Of a stretch of 42,950 nucleotides of DNA, positions 33,868-41,856 are shown one piece after another. Origin of the DNA: Microcoleus sp. FACHB-DQ6 (GTDB lineage Bacteria; Cyanobacteriota; Cyanobacteriia; Cyanobacteriales; Microcoleaceae). Location: contig JACJNV010000296.1 of assembly GCA_014695175.1 (NCBI GenBank), positions 1 through 42,950 on the forward strand, read 5' to 3'. Positions within the stretch are counted from its first letter, which is position 1; every line of letters begins with the position of its first letter. A program made the translations under genes and the position numbers. The notes under the pieces are model-generated. The model saw nothing but the letters and a program-made list of their open reading frames with translations. It had not been told where the DNA came from and ran no database searches.

Positions 33868-35208
33868 ATGGCTGACATTAATCGATGCTACGAAATCCTC
33901 GAAATTGAGCCTGGAGCTTCCTTAGAAGAAATTAAGCGCGCTTACAGGGATTTAGCGTTTGTGTGGCATCCCGATCGGTTTGCCAACAATGACCGCCTGC
34001 AACAAAAAGCTCACCAAAGATTAACAGAAATTAATGAAGCTTACCAGCAGTTGGTGTTGTTTCTGAGTCAGCCTGAATCATCGGGGTCGATCGAAAAACA
34101 GTTTCCGCAGCCACCGCCGCCTGCGCCGGAAAAGCCGCTGAGAAGGCCTTCTCGAAAATCAGCCGCTAGGCCTGGTTCCCAGCGCAGTCAAACCAGCCCA
34201 AAAACCGCCTCCAAAAAATTTCAAACTCAAAAGAACTCTTCAAGCAAGAAACGATTTACCACTCACAACCGTCAAGCGTGGCGGGGCACAAAGCAACCAG
34301 GGCGAAGCGTTGCGATGGAAGCACGGCCATCTCAACACTATCGAAAGCTTACCTCGAAAAGGAAAAAAGAATTTTCAACTCAATACTCAAAACCGCGAAG
34401 CGCGCCGAGGGAAGTGCGCCCATCTCAACACTATTCAAGCTTCCCTTGGTGGCCGCTGGCAATCGCCGTGGCGAGTTACGCTTTGACCGGTTGGATTTTG
34501 ACGGAATCAAGGGAATCAGTCGCCCGGCCGTGGATGTGGGCTTTAATTTGTGGTGCCGATTGGCTGTGGGCCGCGATTTTGCTGGCGGAGGGTTCGGCAA
34601 CGCCTAGAGTGTGGCTGGCAGCGTTAGTTTTAGCTGGCGCGGTGGGGGGGTCGATCGCCGGTTTTCAGGCGGGAGGAATGGAAACAGGAGCTGCTTGGGG
34701 CGCCGTTGGGGCTGGTTTGGGGGCGATCGCCAGTTCCGAGGCGGAGTCGCGGGCTGTGGCTGCTGTTTTGGGTGTAGGGGGAGTGGTGACAGTGGTGGGA
34801 TTGATGGCGGGAACAGATTCTGGGAATTGGGTTAAGGTGTTGGCGGCGGCCGTGTGTTGGGCGATTGTCGGCTTGACGTGCGGGCTGGCGGCGGAAGTAG
34901 GTGGGAATTCTGGCGGCCCCGTCGGGCTCGGAGGTGCGATCGGGCTGGGGATTGGGGCGTGGGCTGGGGTGTGGGCTGGGGCGGGTTCGGGGGATCTCGT
35001 CCAAGCTTTCGCTATCGCCGGGTCTAAGACTGTTTATGGGGCTTGGGCTGCGATCGGCATTATTGCTGGAGTTGTGGCGCGGATGGTAGCTGGAGAAAGG
35101 TTGAGCAACAACGGCAGCGGGCTTTATACGTTTATCCTGTTGGTGGCTACTTCCGGTTTCGGGCTGTGGCTGGGACGGTTGGTTGGGCGAGCGGATCTTT
35201 TGAATTAA
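33868..35208 (+). CDS. J-domain protein with C-terminal glycine-rich membrane region
   Basis: Product of 446 residues from the ATG at 33868 (MADINRCYEIL); the frame is open upstream to 33742, but that part is not J-like. Residues 5-65 are a DnaJ J domain with the HPD motif at 34-36 (FVWHPDRFANNDRL). Residues 70-200 are basic and disordered, rich in Ser/Lys/Arg/Gln. They contain two related elements, ARPSQHYRK and VRPSQHYSS. Residues about 205-446 are strongly hydrophobic, Gly/Ala-rich membrane segments. There is no DnaJ zinc finger or C-terminal substrate domain. It probably recruits a DnaK to a membrane site. Its client is unknown. Confidence 0.85.
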   Translation: MADINRCYEILEIEPGASLEEIKRAYRDLAFVWHPDRFANNDRLQQKAHQRLTEINEAYQQLVLFLSQPESSGSIEKQFPQPPPPAPEKPLRRPSRKSAARPGSQRSQTSPKTASKKFQTQKNSSSKKRFTTHNRQAWRGTKQPGRSVAMEARPSQHYRKLTSKRKKEFSTQYSKPRSAPREVRPSQHYSSFPWWPLAIAVASYALTGWILTESRESVARPWMWALICGADWLWAAILLAEGSATPRVWLAALVLAGAVGGSIAGFQAGGMETGAAWGAVGAGLGAIASSEAESRAVAAVLGVGGVVTVVGLMAGTDSGNWVKVLAAAVCWAIVGLTCGLAAEVGGNSGGPVGLGGAIGLGIGAWAGVWAGAGSGDLVQAFAIAGSKTVYGAWAAIGIIAGVVARMVAGERLSNNGSGLYTFILLVATSGFGLWLGRLVGRADLLN

Positions 35209-35234
35209 TCATTAGTCATCAGTAATTAGAGAAA

Positions 35235-35260
35235 ATTACCCATTACCCATTACCCATTAT
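35235..35260. repeat. Heptamer tandem repeat (CCCATTA)n at convergent gene ends
   Basis: About three and a half copies of CCCATTA between the J-domain gene and the REC-GGDEF-EAL gene. The TAA stop of the latter (35257-35259, minus) lies inside the repeat, so the repeat overlaps the coding end. Confidence 0.85.
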
Positions 35261-37008
35261 CCTATTTTATAGCAACTGCCAAGACGATTAGGAGTTTCTT
35301 GTTTGCTGAAACCTGAGTTTAAAGTTGCTGCTTCCTTCTTCCTGCAGCATAACTCCCAGCACTTATCGCTTTTCAGCAGCGCTTCAAACTCAGCCCTTGG
35401 CAAAGGCTGGCTGAAAAAATAACCTTGAATTTCGTCGCACTCGCGATCGCACAAAAAATCTAGTTCCTGCTCATTTTCTACCCCCTCAGCAACCACCCTC
35501 ATGTTCATGCAGTGTGCCATTTGAATAATAGCTACTGTAATCGCTGCATTTTGGCGATCGTCTGCAATATCCCGAATAAAACTCTTGTCAATTTTTATCG
35601 CATCAAAAGGAAAGCGTTTTGGATAACTCAAAGAAGAATATCCCGTCCCAAAATCATCAATTGCTATCCTAATCCCCAGATCCCTCCACACCGTAAAAGC
35701 TTTAGCTGCTGCAATTTCGTCTTGCAAAACCAGACTTTCCGTCAGTTCTAATTCCAAATACTTGGGATCGAGACCAGTTTCTGTTAATATCTCGCTGACT
35801 CTTTCCGTGAAATTTTTGCGCTCGAATTGACGGGCTGACACGTTAACTGCCACTCGCAGGGGCGGCAAACCTGCTCTTTGCCATGTTTGAGCTTGCCTGC
35901 AAGCAGTCTCTAATACCCATTCGCCCAACGGTGCAATCAAGCCCATTTCTTCAGCCATTGGAATAAATTCCCCCGGGGAAACTCGCCCCCGTTCTGGATG
36001 ATTCCAGCGCACCAAAGCTTCAGCACCAATCATTTTACCTGTTTTAATTTCTATTTGCGGCTGATAGTATACTTCAAATTCTGAACTTTTTAAAGCATGG
36101 CGCAGGGAAGTTTCTTGAAGAAGTGTATTGATGAAATAACTGGCATTTTTTGCACTGTAAAAATGATAAGTGTTACCGCCTTGTAGCTGAGATTGATACA
36201 TTGCTATATAAGCATTTTTCAGCATTTCCTCTCCGTCGATGCCGTCCCCTGGATACAAGCAGATCCCCATACTAGCAGTGACATAGACTTCGCAATCTTT
36301 GACAATCATGCCTTGGGATACAATATCTAAAATGTTTTGAGCAATGTTAGCCACATCCTGTTTTTCTTCAACTGGTTTGAGAATCAGCGCAAATTCGGCT
36401 GCTTCCAAACGAGCAACAATATCAATGTTTTCCATGCAGTTACTTAGCCGCTGGGCGATGGTACAAAGCACAGAGTCGCCGATATCGTGCCCCAAGGTAC
36501 TGTTAATGCGGTTGATTTTATCTAAGCTAAGCGTGACAAGCGGAACGACTCCTGACAATTCTTTTTGACAGTCTAATATTCGGCTTAACTTTTCTCGCAA
36601 CAATGAACGATTCGGCAGATTGGTCAAGCTGTCATACTGATGTCGGTAAAGGGCGAGTTGAATAGTTGTGTGCAAGTTTTTTTCTTCAAATGGCTTGACA
36701 ATATAGCCGAAGGGTTTTGTACTATTGACTCGTCGCAAAGTATTTTCATCGGCATAAGCTGTCAGATAAACTACTGGAATTTGAAATCGCGAACGAATTT
36801 CTTCGGCTGCTGTAATACCGTCTATTTCTCCTTGCAAGTTAACATCCATCAAAACTAAATCTGGTCGGAATTTGGCTGCCGATTCAATCGCTTCTTCTCC
36901 CGAATAGACCATACCAGTTATTCTATATCCTAGAGAGATTAAGCTGTCGGAAATGTCTTCCGCAACGATGCTCTCGTCTTCAACTATCAGAATTTTTTTC
37001 TGGGACAC
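35257..37008 (-). CDS. Response regulator REC-GGDEF(degenerate)-EAL, probable c-di-GMP phosphodiesterase
   Basis: Product of 583 residues. Receiver domain 1-120 with the acidic pair (VEDES), the phospho-acceptor Asp in LVLMDVNLQGEIDG and the conserved Thr/Lys (YLTAYAD, YIVKPF). The GGDEF domain (about 125-295) has the signature replaced by LEAAEF (ARLEAAEFALIL), so it should not make c-di-GMP, though it may bind GTP. The EAL domain (about 305-555) is complete: GAEALVRWNHPERG, ELTESLVL, AIDDFGTGYSSLSYPKRFPF, KIDKSFI, VVAEGVENEQEL. Expected activity: c-di-GMP hydrolysis controlled by phosphorylation. The kinase gene overlaps its start by 29 bp, making the cognate pair clear. The last 40 residues are not part of the EAL fold. 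Confidence 0.93.
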   Translation of the reverse strand: MSQKKILIVEDESIVAEDISDSLISLGYRITGMVYSGEEAIESAAKFRPDLVLMDVNLQGEIDGITAAEEIRSRFQIPVVYLTAYADENTLRRVNSTKPFGYIVKPFEEKNLHTTIQLALYRHQYDSLTNLPNRSLLREKLSRILDCQKELSGVVPLVTLSLDKINRINSTLGHDIGDSVLCTIAQRLSNCMENIDIVARLEAAEFALILKPVEEKQDVANIAQNILDIVSQGMIVKDCEVYVTASMGICLYPGDGIDGEEMLKNAYIAMYQSQLQGGNTYHFYSAKNASYFINTLLQETSLRHALKSSEFEVYYQPQIEIKTGKMIGAEALVRWNHPERGRVSPGEFIPMAEEMGLIAPLGEWVLETACRQAQTWQRAGLPPLRVAVNVSARQFERKNFTERVSEILTETGLDPKYLELELTESLVLQDEIAAAKAFTVWRDLGIRIAIDDFGTGYSSLSYPKRFPFDAIKIDKSFIRDIADDRQNAAITVAIIQMAHCMNMRVVAEGVENEQELDFLCDRECDEIQGYFFSQPLPRAEFEALLKSDKCWELCCRKKEAATLNSGFSKQETPNRLGSCYKIG

Positions 37009-39379
37009 TAAATTCTCTCCTATGAGTGTATTTGGGTTGGGGAAAGGTTATTTGAAAATTGGTGCCAGCAGTGTCTAAGAGTTCTATTTTGCCCCGGATC
37101 TGCTTGACTAAAGACCCGACCAGTCGCAAACCCAAAGTTCGGGCTTTTCGATAATCTAAGTCTTGAGGGAAACCAATTCCGCTGTCGCTCACGCTTAGGA
37201 CGCAAAATAGGTTTGTATTTAAATAAAAATCTATGTTGATTTTACCTTTTATTTGTCCTTTAAAAGCATATTTAAGGGCATTTGTCACAAGTTCGTTAAT
37301 AATTAATCCGCAAGGAACGGCCGTATCAATATTGAGAAAACACGGCATAATATTTGTTTCTAAATTAACGCATTCTGCATGAGTTTCATAAGCTTGGAAT
37401 AAATTGTGGGCGAGATTTTGGATATATTCAGCAAAGTCAATTTTTGACAAGTCTTTGGATTGATACAATTGTTCGTGAACCAGAGCCATTGAGCTGACTC
37501 GGTTTTGGCTTTCTTTTAACATTTCGCTAACGCGGCTGTCTTGGATGTAGCGGGACTGAAGTTTGAGCAAACTGGAAATAACTTGGAGGTTGTTTTTGAC
37601 GCGGTGGTGAATTTCTTTGAGTAGAACTTCTTTTTCTGCAAGGGATGCTTTGATGCCATCCTCGTCGCGCTTGCGATCTGTAATGTCTCGCACTACTGCT
37701 TGAATTACTTTTTTCCCGTTAATTTCCATTGCATTTAACAGCACTTCAGCGGGAAATTCAGAACCGTCTAACCGTTTGTGTAACCAGTCAAAGCGACAGC
37801 TACCTGTTTTCATTGCTGTCGATATTCTCTGTGCTACTAGACTGGATGAGTCTTGTCCACTCGGCTGAAATTGCGGCGAAAATTGGCTTAATTTTTTACC
37901 GTAAAACTGTTCTTTATTACTGCACCCAAATAGGGTTAGGGTGGCGTGGTTGCAGTCAAAAACTTCGTCTTCTTCCAGTAGCATTACTGCGTCGCTGGTG
38001 GCTTCGTAAAGGCTGCGAAATTTGCGTTCCGACTCTTGCAAAGAAGCGATTAATTGGGTTTTTTGAGCTTCGGCGCGTTTGCGGTCGGTAATGTCTATCC
38101 CTACTGAAACTGCTGCATTTCCCTGATTATATTTCTGAGCTACTATCAAATAGTTGCGGACGTAACCGTTAATTTCTATTTCTATTTCTTGCCAGGTTTG
38201 CTGAGATGAACTGTTAAAAAAAATTCGGATCAGTTCTCCAAAAGTCGAGCCTTTGTCGAGAAAGTTGATTTCTTGACCTACAAAGGTTTCAGGAGACAGG
38301 TTGAACGAGGTTGCTAAGTGCTGGTTGACTCCAATATACCGCAAATCTGAACTGATCCAAGAAATCAGTCCGGGCACGGCATCCAACACGGCCCGAAGTT
38401 GGTCTGTAGTTTCTTGGAGTGCTTCTTCCGATCGCTTGCGATCGCTAATATCTGTCGCCGTTCCGCACAAGCCTAAAATAGCGCCGTTTTCCGCTTGGTT
38501 GACGATGCTGTTGACGCGCAGGTGGACGGGAGTACCATCTTTGCGAATGTGTACTGTTTCGTAAGGAGAATTAGCGGTTTGTGGCTGAATTCTGGTTCTC
38601 GCTAAAAGTTGCGCCAATATTTCTCTTAGCCTACTTTTTTGGTCGGAAACTAAAAAGTCGGTGAAGCGACGGCCGATCATTTCTGGCGGTTCGTAACCGT
38701 AGATGCGTTTGGCGGCGGAATTGACAAAAGTCAAGAGGCCTTCAGTATCGATCGACCAAATCAATTCTTCGGAAGTTTCGAGGAGGTTGCGGTACTTTTT
38801 TTCGCTTTCGGCAAGTGCTGCATTGAAGACTGCCGTTTGCTGCTGAAGTTTGTGTTCTAATTCTTGATTTGCCGTTTCCAGAGTGGCAATGGACTGCTCG
38901 CGCTCGGTAATTTCAGTAGAAACACCGACAGCCCCGACAACTTCGCCGTTTGCATCTCGCAGCGCTGCCGATCGAATTTCGTGAATAAAATGCCCCTTTC
39001 GGACGTTCCAAGTACGATCGTTTCCTGCTAATACCTCGGCAATATTTTCTAAGATATCTGGCTGGCTGCTGTAAACTTCAAAAATCGATAGCCCGACAGT
39101 TGCACCTGGTTTGAGTCCCAAATTTTCTAATCCTTTCCCTGCTGCAAGGGTTAACTTGCCTTCTCTGTCGGTTGCCCACAGGAAAATTGGGGCACAACTG
39201 ACAGCGGCGTGAAGGGTTTCGTTGGCTTGTTTGAGCCGATCGATTTCTGCGTGAAGCAGATCCTGGGTGGTGTTTAATTCTACCGTTAGTCGATCGGCTT
39301 TTTGCTGCCAACTGGCAGCAGTATCGCACATTTCTGCGAAATGGCGGGAACGACAGATGGATTGGTTGCAGTGTGACAT
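36980..39379 (-). CDS. Soluble multi-PAS sensor histidine kinase (HisKA_2 type)
   Basis: Product of 799 residues from the ATG at 39379 (MSHCNQSICRSRHF); a GTG six codons earlier is possible. There is no membrane segment. Four PAS modules in series lie at about 55-170, 200-320, 325-445 and 455-575, most ending in a DIxDRKR motif. The kinase core is of the HisKA_2 class: KEIHHRVKNNLQVISSLLKL (about 588-607) as the phospho-acceptor region. The HATPase follows with N box LIINELVTNALKYAF, G1 VSDSGIGFP and LGLRLVGSLVKQIRG. PAS4 includes a Cys (FDCNHATLTLFGC). Its 3' end overlaps the REC-GGDEF-EAL gene by 29 bp, so the two are translated from one message and the regulator is its likely target. The signal is unknown. 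Confidence 0.92.
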   Translation of the reverse strand: MSHCNQSICRSRHFAEMCDTAASWQQKADRLTVELNTTQDLLHAEIDRLKQANETLHAAVSCAPIFLWATDREGKLTLAAGKGLENLGLKPGATVGLSIFEVYSSQPDILENIAEVLAGNDRTWNVRKGHFIHEIRSAALRDANGEVVGAVGVSTEITEREQSIATLETANQELEHKLQQQTAVFNAALAESEKKYRNLLETSEELIWSIDTEGLLTFVNSAAKRIYGYEPPEMIGRRFTDFLVSDQKSRLREILAQLLARTRIQPQTANSPYETVHIRKDGTPVHLRVNSIVNQAENGAILGLCGTATDISDRKRSEEALQETTDQLRAVLDAVPGLISWISSDLRYIGVNQHLATSFNLSPETFVGQEINFLDKGSTFGELIRIFFNSSSQQTWQEIEIEINGYVRNYLIVAQKYNQGNAAVSVGIDITDRKRAEAQKTQLIASLQESERKFRSLYEATSDAVMLLEEDEVFDCNHATLTLFGCSNKEQFYGKKLSQFSPQFQPSGQDSSSLVAQRISTAMKTGSCRFDWLHKRLDGSEFPAEVLLNAMEINGKKVIQAVVRDITDRKRDEDGIKASLAEKEVLLKEIHHRVKNNLQVISSLLKLQSRYIQDSRVSEMLKESQNRVSSMALVHEQLYQSKDLSKIDFAEYIQNLAHNLFQAYETHAECVNLETNIMPCFLNIDTAVPCGLIINELVTNALKYAFKGQIKGKINIDFYLNTNLFCVLSVSDSGIGFPQDLDYRKARTLGLRLVGSLVKQIRGKIELLDTAGTNFQITFPQPKYTHRREFSVPEKNSDS

Positions 39380-39912
39380 GGTTACTCTAGGGCGCACTGT
39401 ATATTTAACCCCAGCCTATCTTTTAAGCATAAACTTTTTAAGTGAAATATTACAATTAGCAGGAATACTCATCCGACCAAGATGGGATAATATTAAAGGT
39501 ACTTTAAAGGATTCAGAAATTGCGGCTCGCTCAGGCTTTTGGGCGACAGTTTACAAATTTATAGTAAGCTGAATAATGCCTCCCAGTCGGTATTTTTACG
39601 GTAACTATTTGTATTAGTGCAAAAACAAGTTCCGCAATCCTCGGCTTGCACCAGAACTGGGATTGTAAATTTATTATATTTGTTTGCGTAGATTCACGCA
39701 CCGAGGAATCTGGAATCTGGAATTTGTAAATATAGCCAGGGTCTGAATGGTTAGGAGGTACTTAATTTGTGAAAATCATGAGGTCGATTCCCTCTTCTTT
39801 CTGCCTTCTGCCTTCTGCCCTATTCCCTATTCCCTATTCCCTATTCTCTATTCTCTATTTCTTCCATCCGCTACATCCGTTACAGAATCCGTTGCCGAAC
39901 TTCCTTCTTTCT
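39380..39912. other. Intergenic region with heptamer repeats and a tRNA-like scrap
   Basis: About 530 bp between two minus-strand genes. 39797-39860 holds short tandem repeats (next entry). 39740-39797 contains pieces that look like a degraded tRNA-His (see findings), not a usable tRNA. The end nearest 39379 must carry the promoter of the kinase-regulator operon. No protein gene is convincing. Confidence 0.55.
39797..39860. repeat. Adjacent heptamer repeats (CTTCTGC)n and (CCCTATT)n
   Basis: About three copies of CTTCTGC run directly into about five copies of CCCTATT, the last ones drifting to CTCTATT. It lies about 50 bp after the stop of the WD40 gene. Two different heptamers back to back suggest that one arose from the other by slippage and mutation. 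Confidence 0.8.
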
Positions 39913-41103
39913 TCAATTAACTCCCCAAATTTTGACGGTTTTGTCTATACTACCGCTGATAATAGTTTCACCATCGCTGCTAAAAGTAAGACAAGTAACA
40001 GAGCTTTGATGTCCGCTGAGAGTGTGAATATTTTCGCCTGTACTGGCCTTCCAAAATTTGATATTACCATCGGCACTAGCACTGACAACAGTGAGTCCGT
40101 CGGGACTAAAGGCGATCGCATTTATCGAGTTAAAGTGCCCTGCCAAAGTGATTGAACTATCTGGATTCGATAGCTGCCGCAGTTGAATATTTCTGTCCCA
40201 GCCACCAGTAGCCAAAGTCTGCCCGTCTGGACTCATAGCCAGACAATTCGCATAACCCTTAATTGTTTGGGAGCATTCTCTGCTGCGGAGGTTCCACAGT
40301 TTAATTGTACCGTCAGAACTGCTGCTAGCGAGAGTTTGTGCGATCGGGCTAAAAGCAAGACTAACAATTCCTGCTTTATGAGCTCCCCAAGTTAAAAGAT
40401 TGCCAAAGGTACAGATTAACTTTCCCGTCTCTAAATTCCAAATTTTGATTGTAGTATCTGCCGAACCGCTGGCGATAACTTGACTGTCGGGACTGATGAC
40501 AATTGCGGTAATTTCCGCTTCATGTCCGAGGGAAGTATGCCGCAATTCTCCTCCCTGCCAAATTTCGATCGCACGATGTTTCGGAGTATTTCGGCTCCTC
40601 ACAAAAACTTCGCTTTCTTGGCAAAGGACAAAAGTTTCTTGAGCGCGGGGATACTTGTCAACAGTATAGAGTATTTCTCCTGTCTCTACATCGCAAATTC
40701 TAATTATTTTCCCGTGCAAACTCGCCGTGCGATCACCTCCGGGACTAATCGCAACATTTGTCCCAGTTTTGACAGTGCGGATGCAGTCAAAAAGCTTGTA
40801 AGGCACGAAGTCTTTTAAAGCTTGGCGGACTAGCGGTTCTGTCCTCGGTTGCAAAATTAAATAAGCAACTCGCTGCACTTCTGCTGCGGGATCAAGCAGC
40901 GCCTCAATTGCTAAATTTAAACCAGCGCCTCCGTATTTAGGAGCATCTTTAACAGCGGCGATCCGCGACTCGATACTAGGACTGTTGAAGCGCTGCTTGA
41001 CCCCAGCGATGCCTCCCAAAACAGCGCCGGCGATCGGGATTTGACTTTGGCCGCCGAGGACGGCATCATATTCTCTGGGTTGGTTAGAATTGTCGGTCAT
41101 CAT
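39913..41103 (-). CDS. WD40 repeat protein with N-terminal HEAT-like segment
   Basis: Product of 396 residues; the start is a double ATG (MMTDNS). Residues 1-95 include a Gly-rich stretch (IPIAGAVLGGIAGVKQRF) and a HEAT-like helical part (SIESRIAAVKDAPKYGGAGLNLAIEALLD). Residues about 105-396 are WD40 repeats. The clearest blades are GHEAEITAIVISPDSQVIAS ... IKIWNLETG, AHKAGIVSLAFSPIAQTLAS ... IKLWNLRS, GHFNSINAIAFSPDGLTVVS ... IKFWKASTG and GHQSSVTCLTFSSDGETIIS ... VKIWGVN. Six to seven blades are likely, the first being degenerate. It is cytoplasmic, a binding scaffold; partners are unknown. The start codon is preceded by a TTTAGAT repeat instead of a Shine-Dalgarno. Confidence 0.88.
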   Translation of the reverse strand: MMTDNSNQPREYDAVLGGQSQIPIAGAVLGGIAGVKQRFNSPSIESRIAAVKDAPKYGGAGLNLAIEALLDPAAEVQRVAYLILQPRTEPLVRQALKDFVPYKLFDCIRTVKTGTNVAISPGGDRTASLHGKIIRICDVETGEILYTVDKYPRAQETFVLCQESEVFVRSRNTPKHRAIEIWQGGELRHTSLGHEAEITAIVISPDSQVIASGSADTTIKIWNLETGKLICTFGNLLTWGAHKAGIVSLAFSPIAQTLASSSSDGTIKLWNLRSRECSQTIKGYANCLAMSPDGQTLATGGWDRNIQLRQLSNPDSSITLAGHFNSINAIAFSPDGLTVVSASADGNIKFWKASTGENIHTLSGHQSSVTCLTFSSDGETIISGSIDKTVKIWGVN

Positions 41104-41106
41104 ATC

Positions 41107-41130
41107 ATTTTAGATTTTAGATTTTAGATT
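41107..41130. repeat. Heptamer tandem repeat (ATTTTAG)n before the WD40 start codon
   Basis: Three and a half copies, separated from the start codon (41101-41103, minus) by three bases. Same unit and same position as at 4561 and 10756. The rest of the gap (41131-41408) shows no gene. Confidence 0.9.
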
Positions 41131-41408
41131 GAATAATTGGCAACTAATGATTGCCTAAAGGTTTAAATTACGGGCATAAAGTTGCTTTTTTGTGTGGATA
41201 TGGTATCAATTTAAAACTTAAACTTTGGTAATTACAGAACGCTGGGGACAAAACCGCCCTCAACCGGGTTTATGTGCAGATGCTATCCTGCCCAACCCCA
41301 TATTGATCGTAAAAAGCGGGTTGAATAGCGCAATTCCTAACTTATTGACTGTTCCTGTTTATGCTATTATAATCAAATCAGAGTTTTACACAAAAATCCG
41401 AAAGTGAT

Positions 41409-41783
41409 ATGTCACACTTCACAACTATCAAGGTTCAGATCAAGAACGGCGAACTGCTGCATCAAGTGTTGGAAGAGTTGGGTTATCAAGTAGAGTCCAA
41501 TGTGCAGGTACGGGGTTATCGGGGTGACAAAACTAATGCCGAGTACGTGATTCGGCAATCCAATGGTTACGATTTGGGTTTTCGCCGCAACGGAGAGGAT
41601 TACGAATTGGTAGCGGATTTTTGGGGCGCTCGAATTAATCAGCAGGAATTTATCAATTCAATTAGTCAAAAATACGCGCGGAAAACTTTGATGGCGGCGG
41701 TGCAGTCAGAGGGTTTTCATGTTGAAGAAGAGGAAACTTTGGCAGATGGAACGGTGAGAGTTGTAGTGGGTCGATGGGTTTAA
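41409..41783 (+). CDS. ycf35: DUF1257/Ycf35-like protein
   Basis: Product of 124 residues: MSHFTTIKVQIKNGELLHQV, LEELGYQVESNVQVRGYRGD, AEYVIRQSNGYDLGFRRNG, ELVADFWGARINQQEFINSI, then YARKTLMAAVQSEGF. This matches the Ycf35 (DUF1257) family of cyanobacteria and algal plastids at full length. The role is unknown; in cyanobacteria the gene is usually single and conserved. It is cytoplasmic, an alpha-beta fold. The gene is alone on the plus strand with about 300 bp of non-coding DNA in front. Confidence 0.9.
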   Translation: MSHFTTIKVQIKNGELLHQVLEELGYQVESNVQVRGYRGDKTNAEYVIRQSNGYDLGFRRNGEDYELVADFWGARINQQEFINSISQKYARKTLMAAVQSEGFHVEEEETLADGTVRVVVGRWV

Positions 41784-41856
41784 GACTCGCCCTTGATTAA
41801 CTCGTTTTTAGGTATCAAGAGGAATCACCATCTGGCGAGCGGCGATCGTACTAATT

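Noticed and set aside
34278-34607. 109-codon frame inside the J-domain gene
   Set aside because: It is an out-of-frame shadow of a well-supported coding region.
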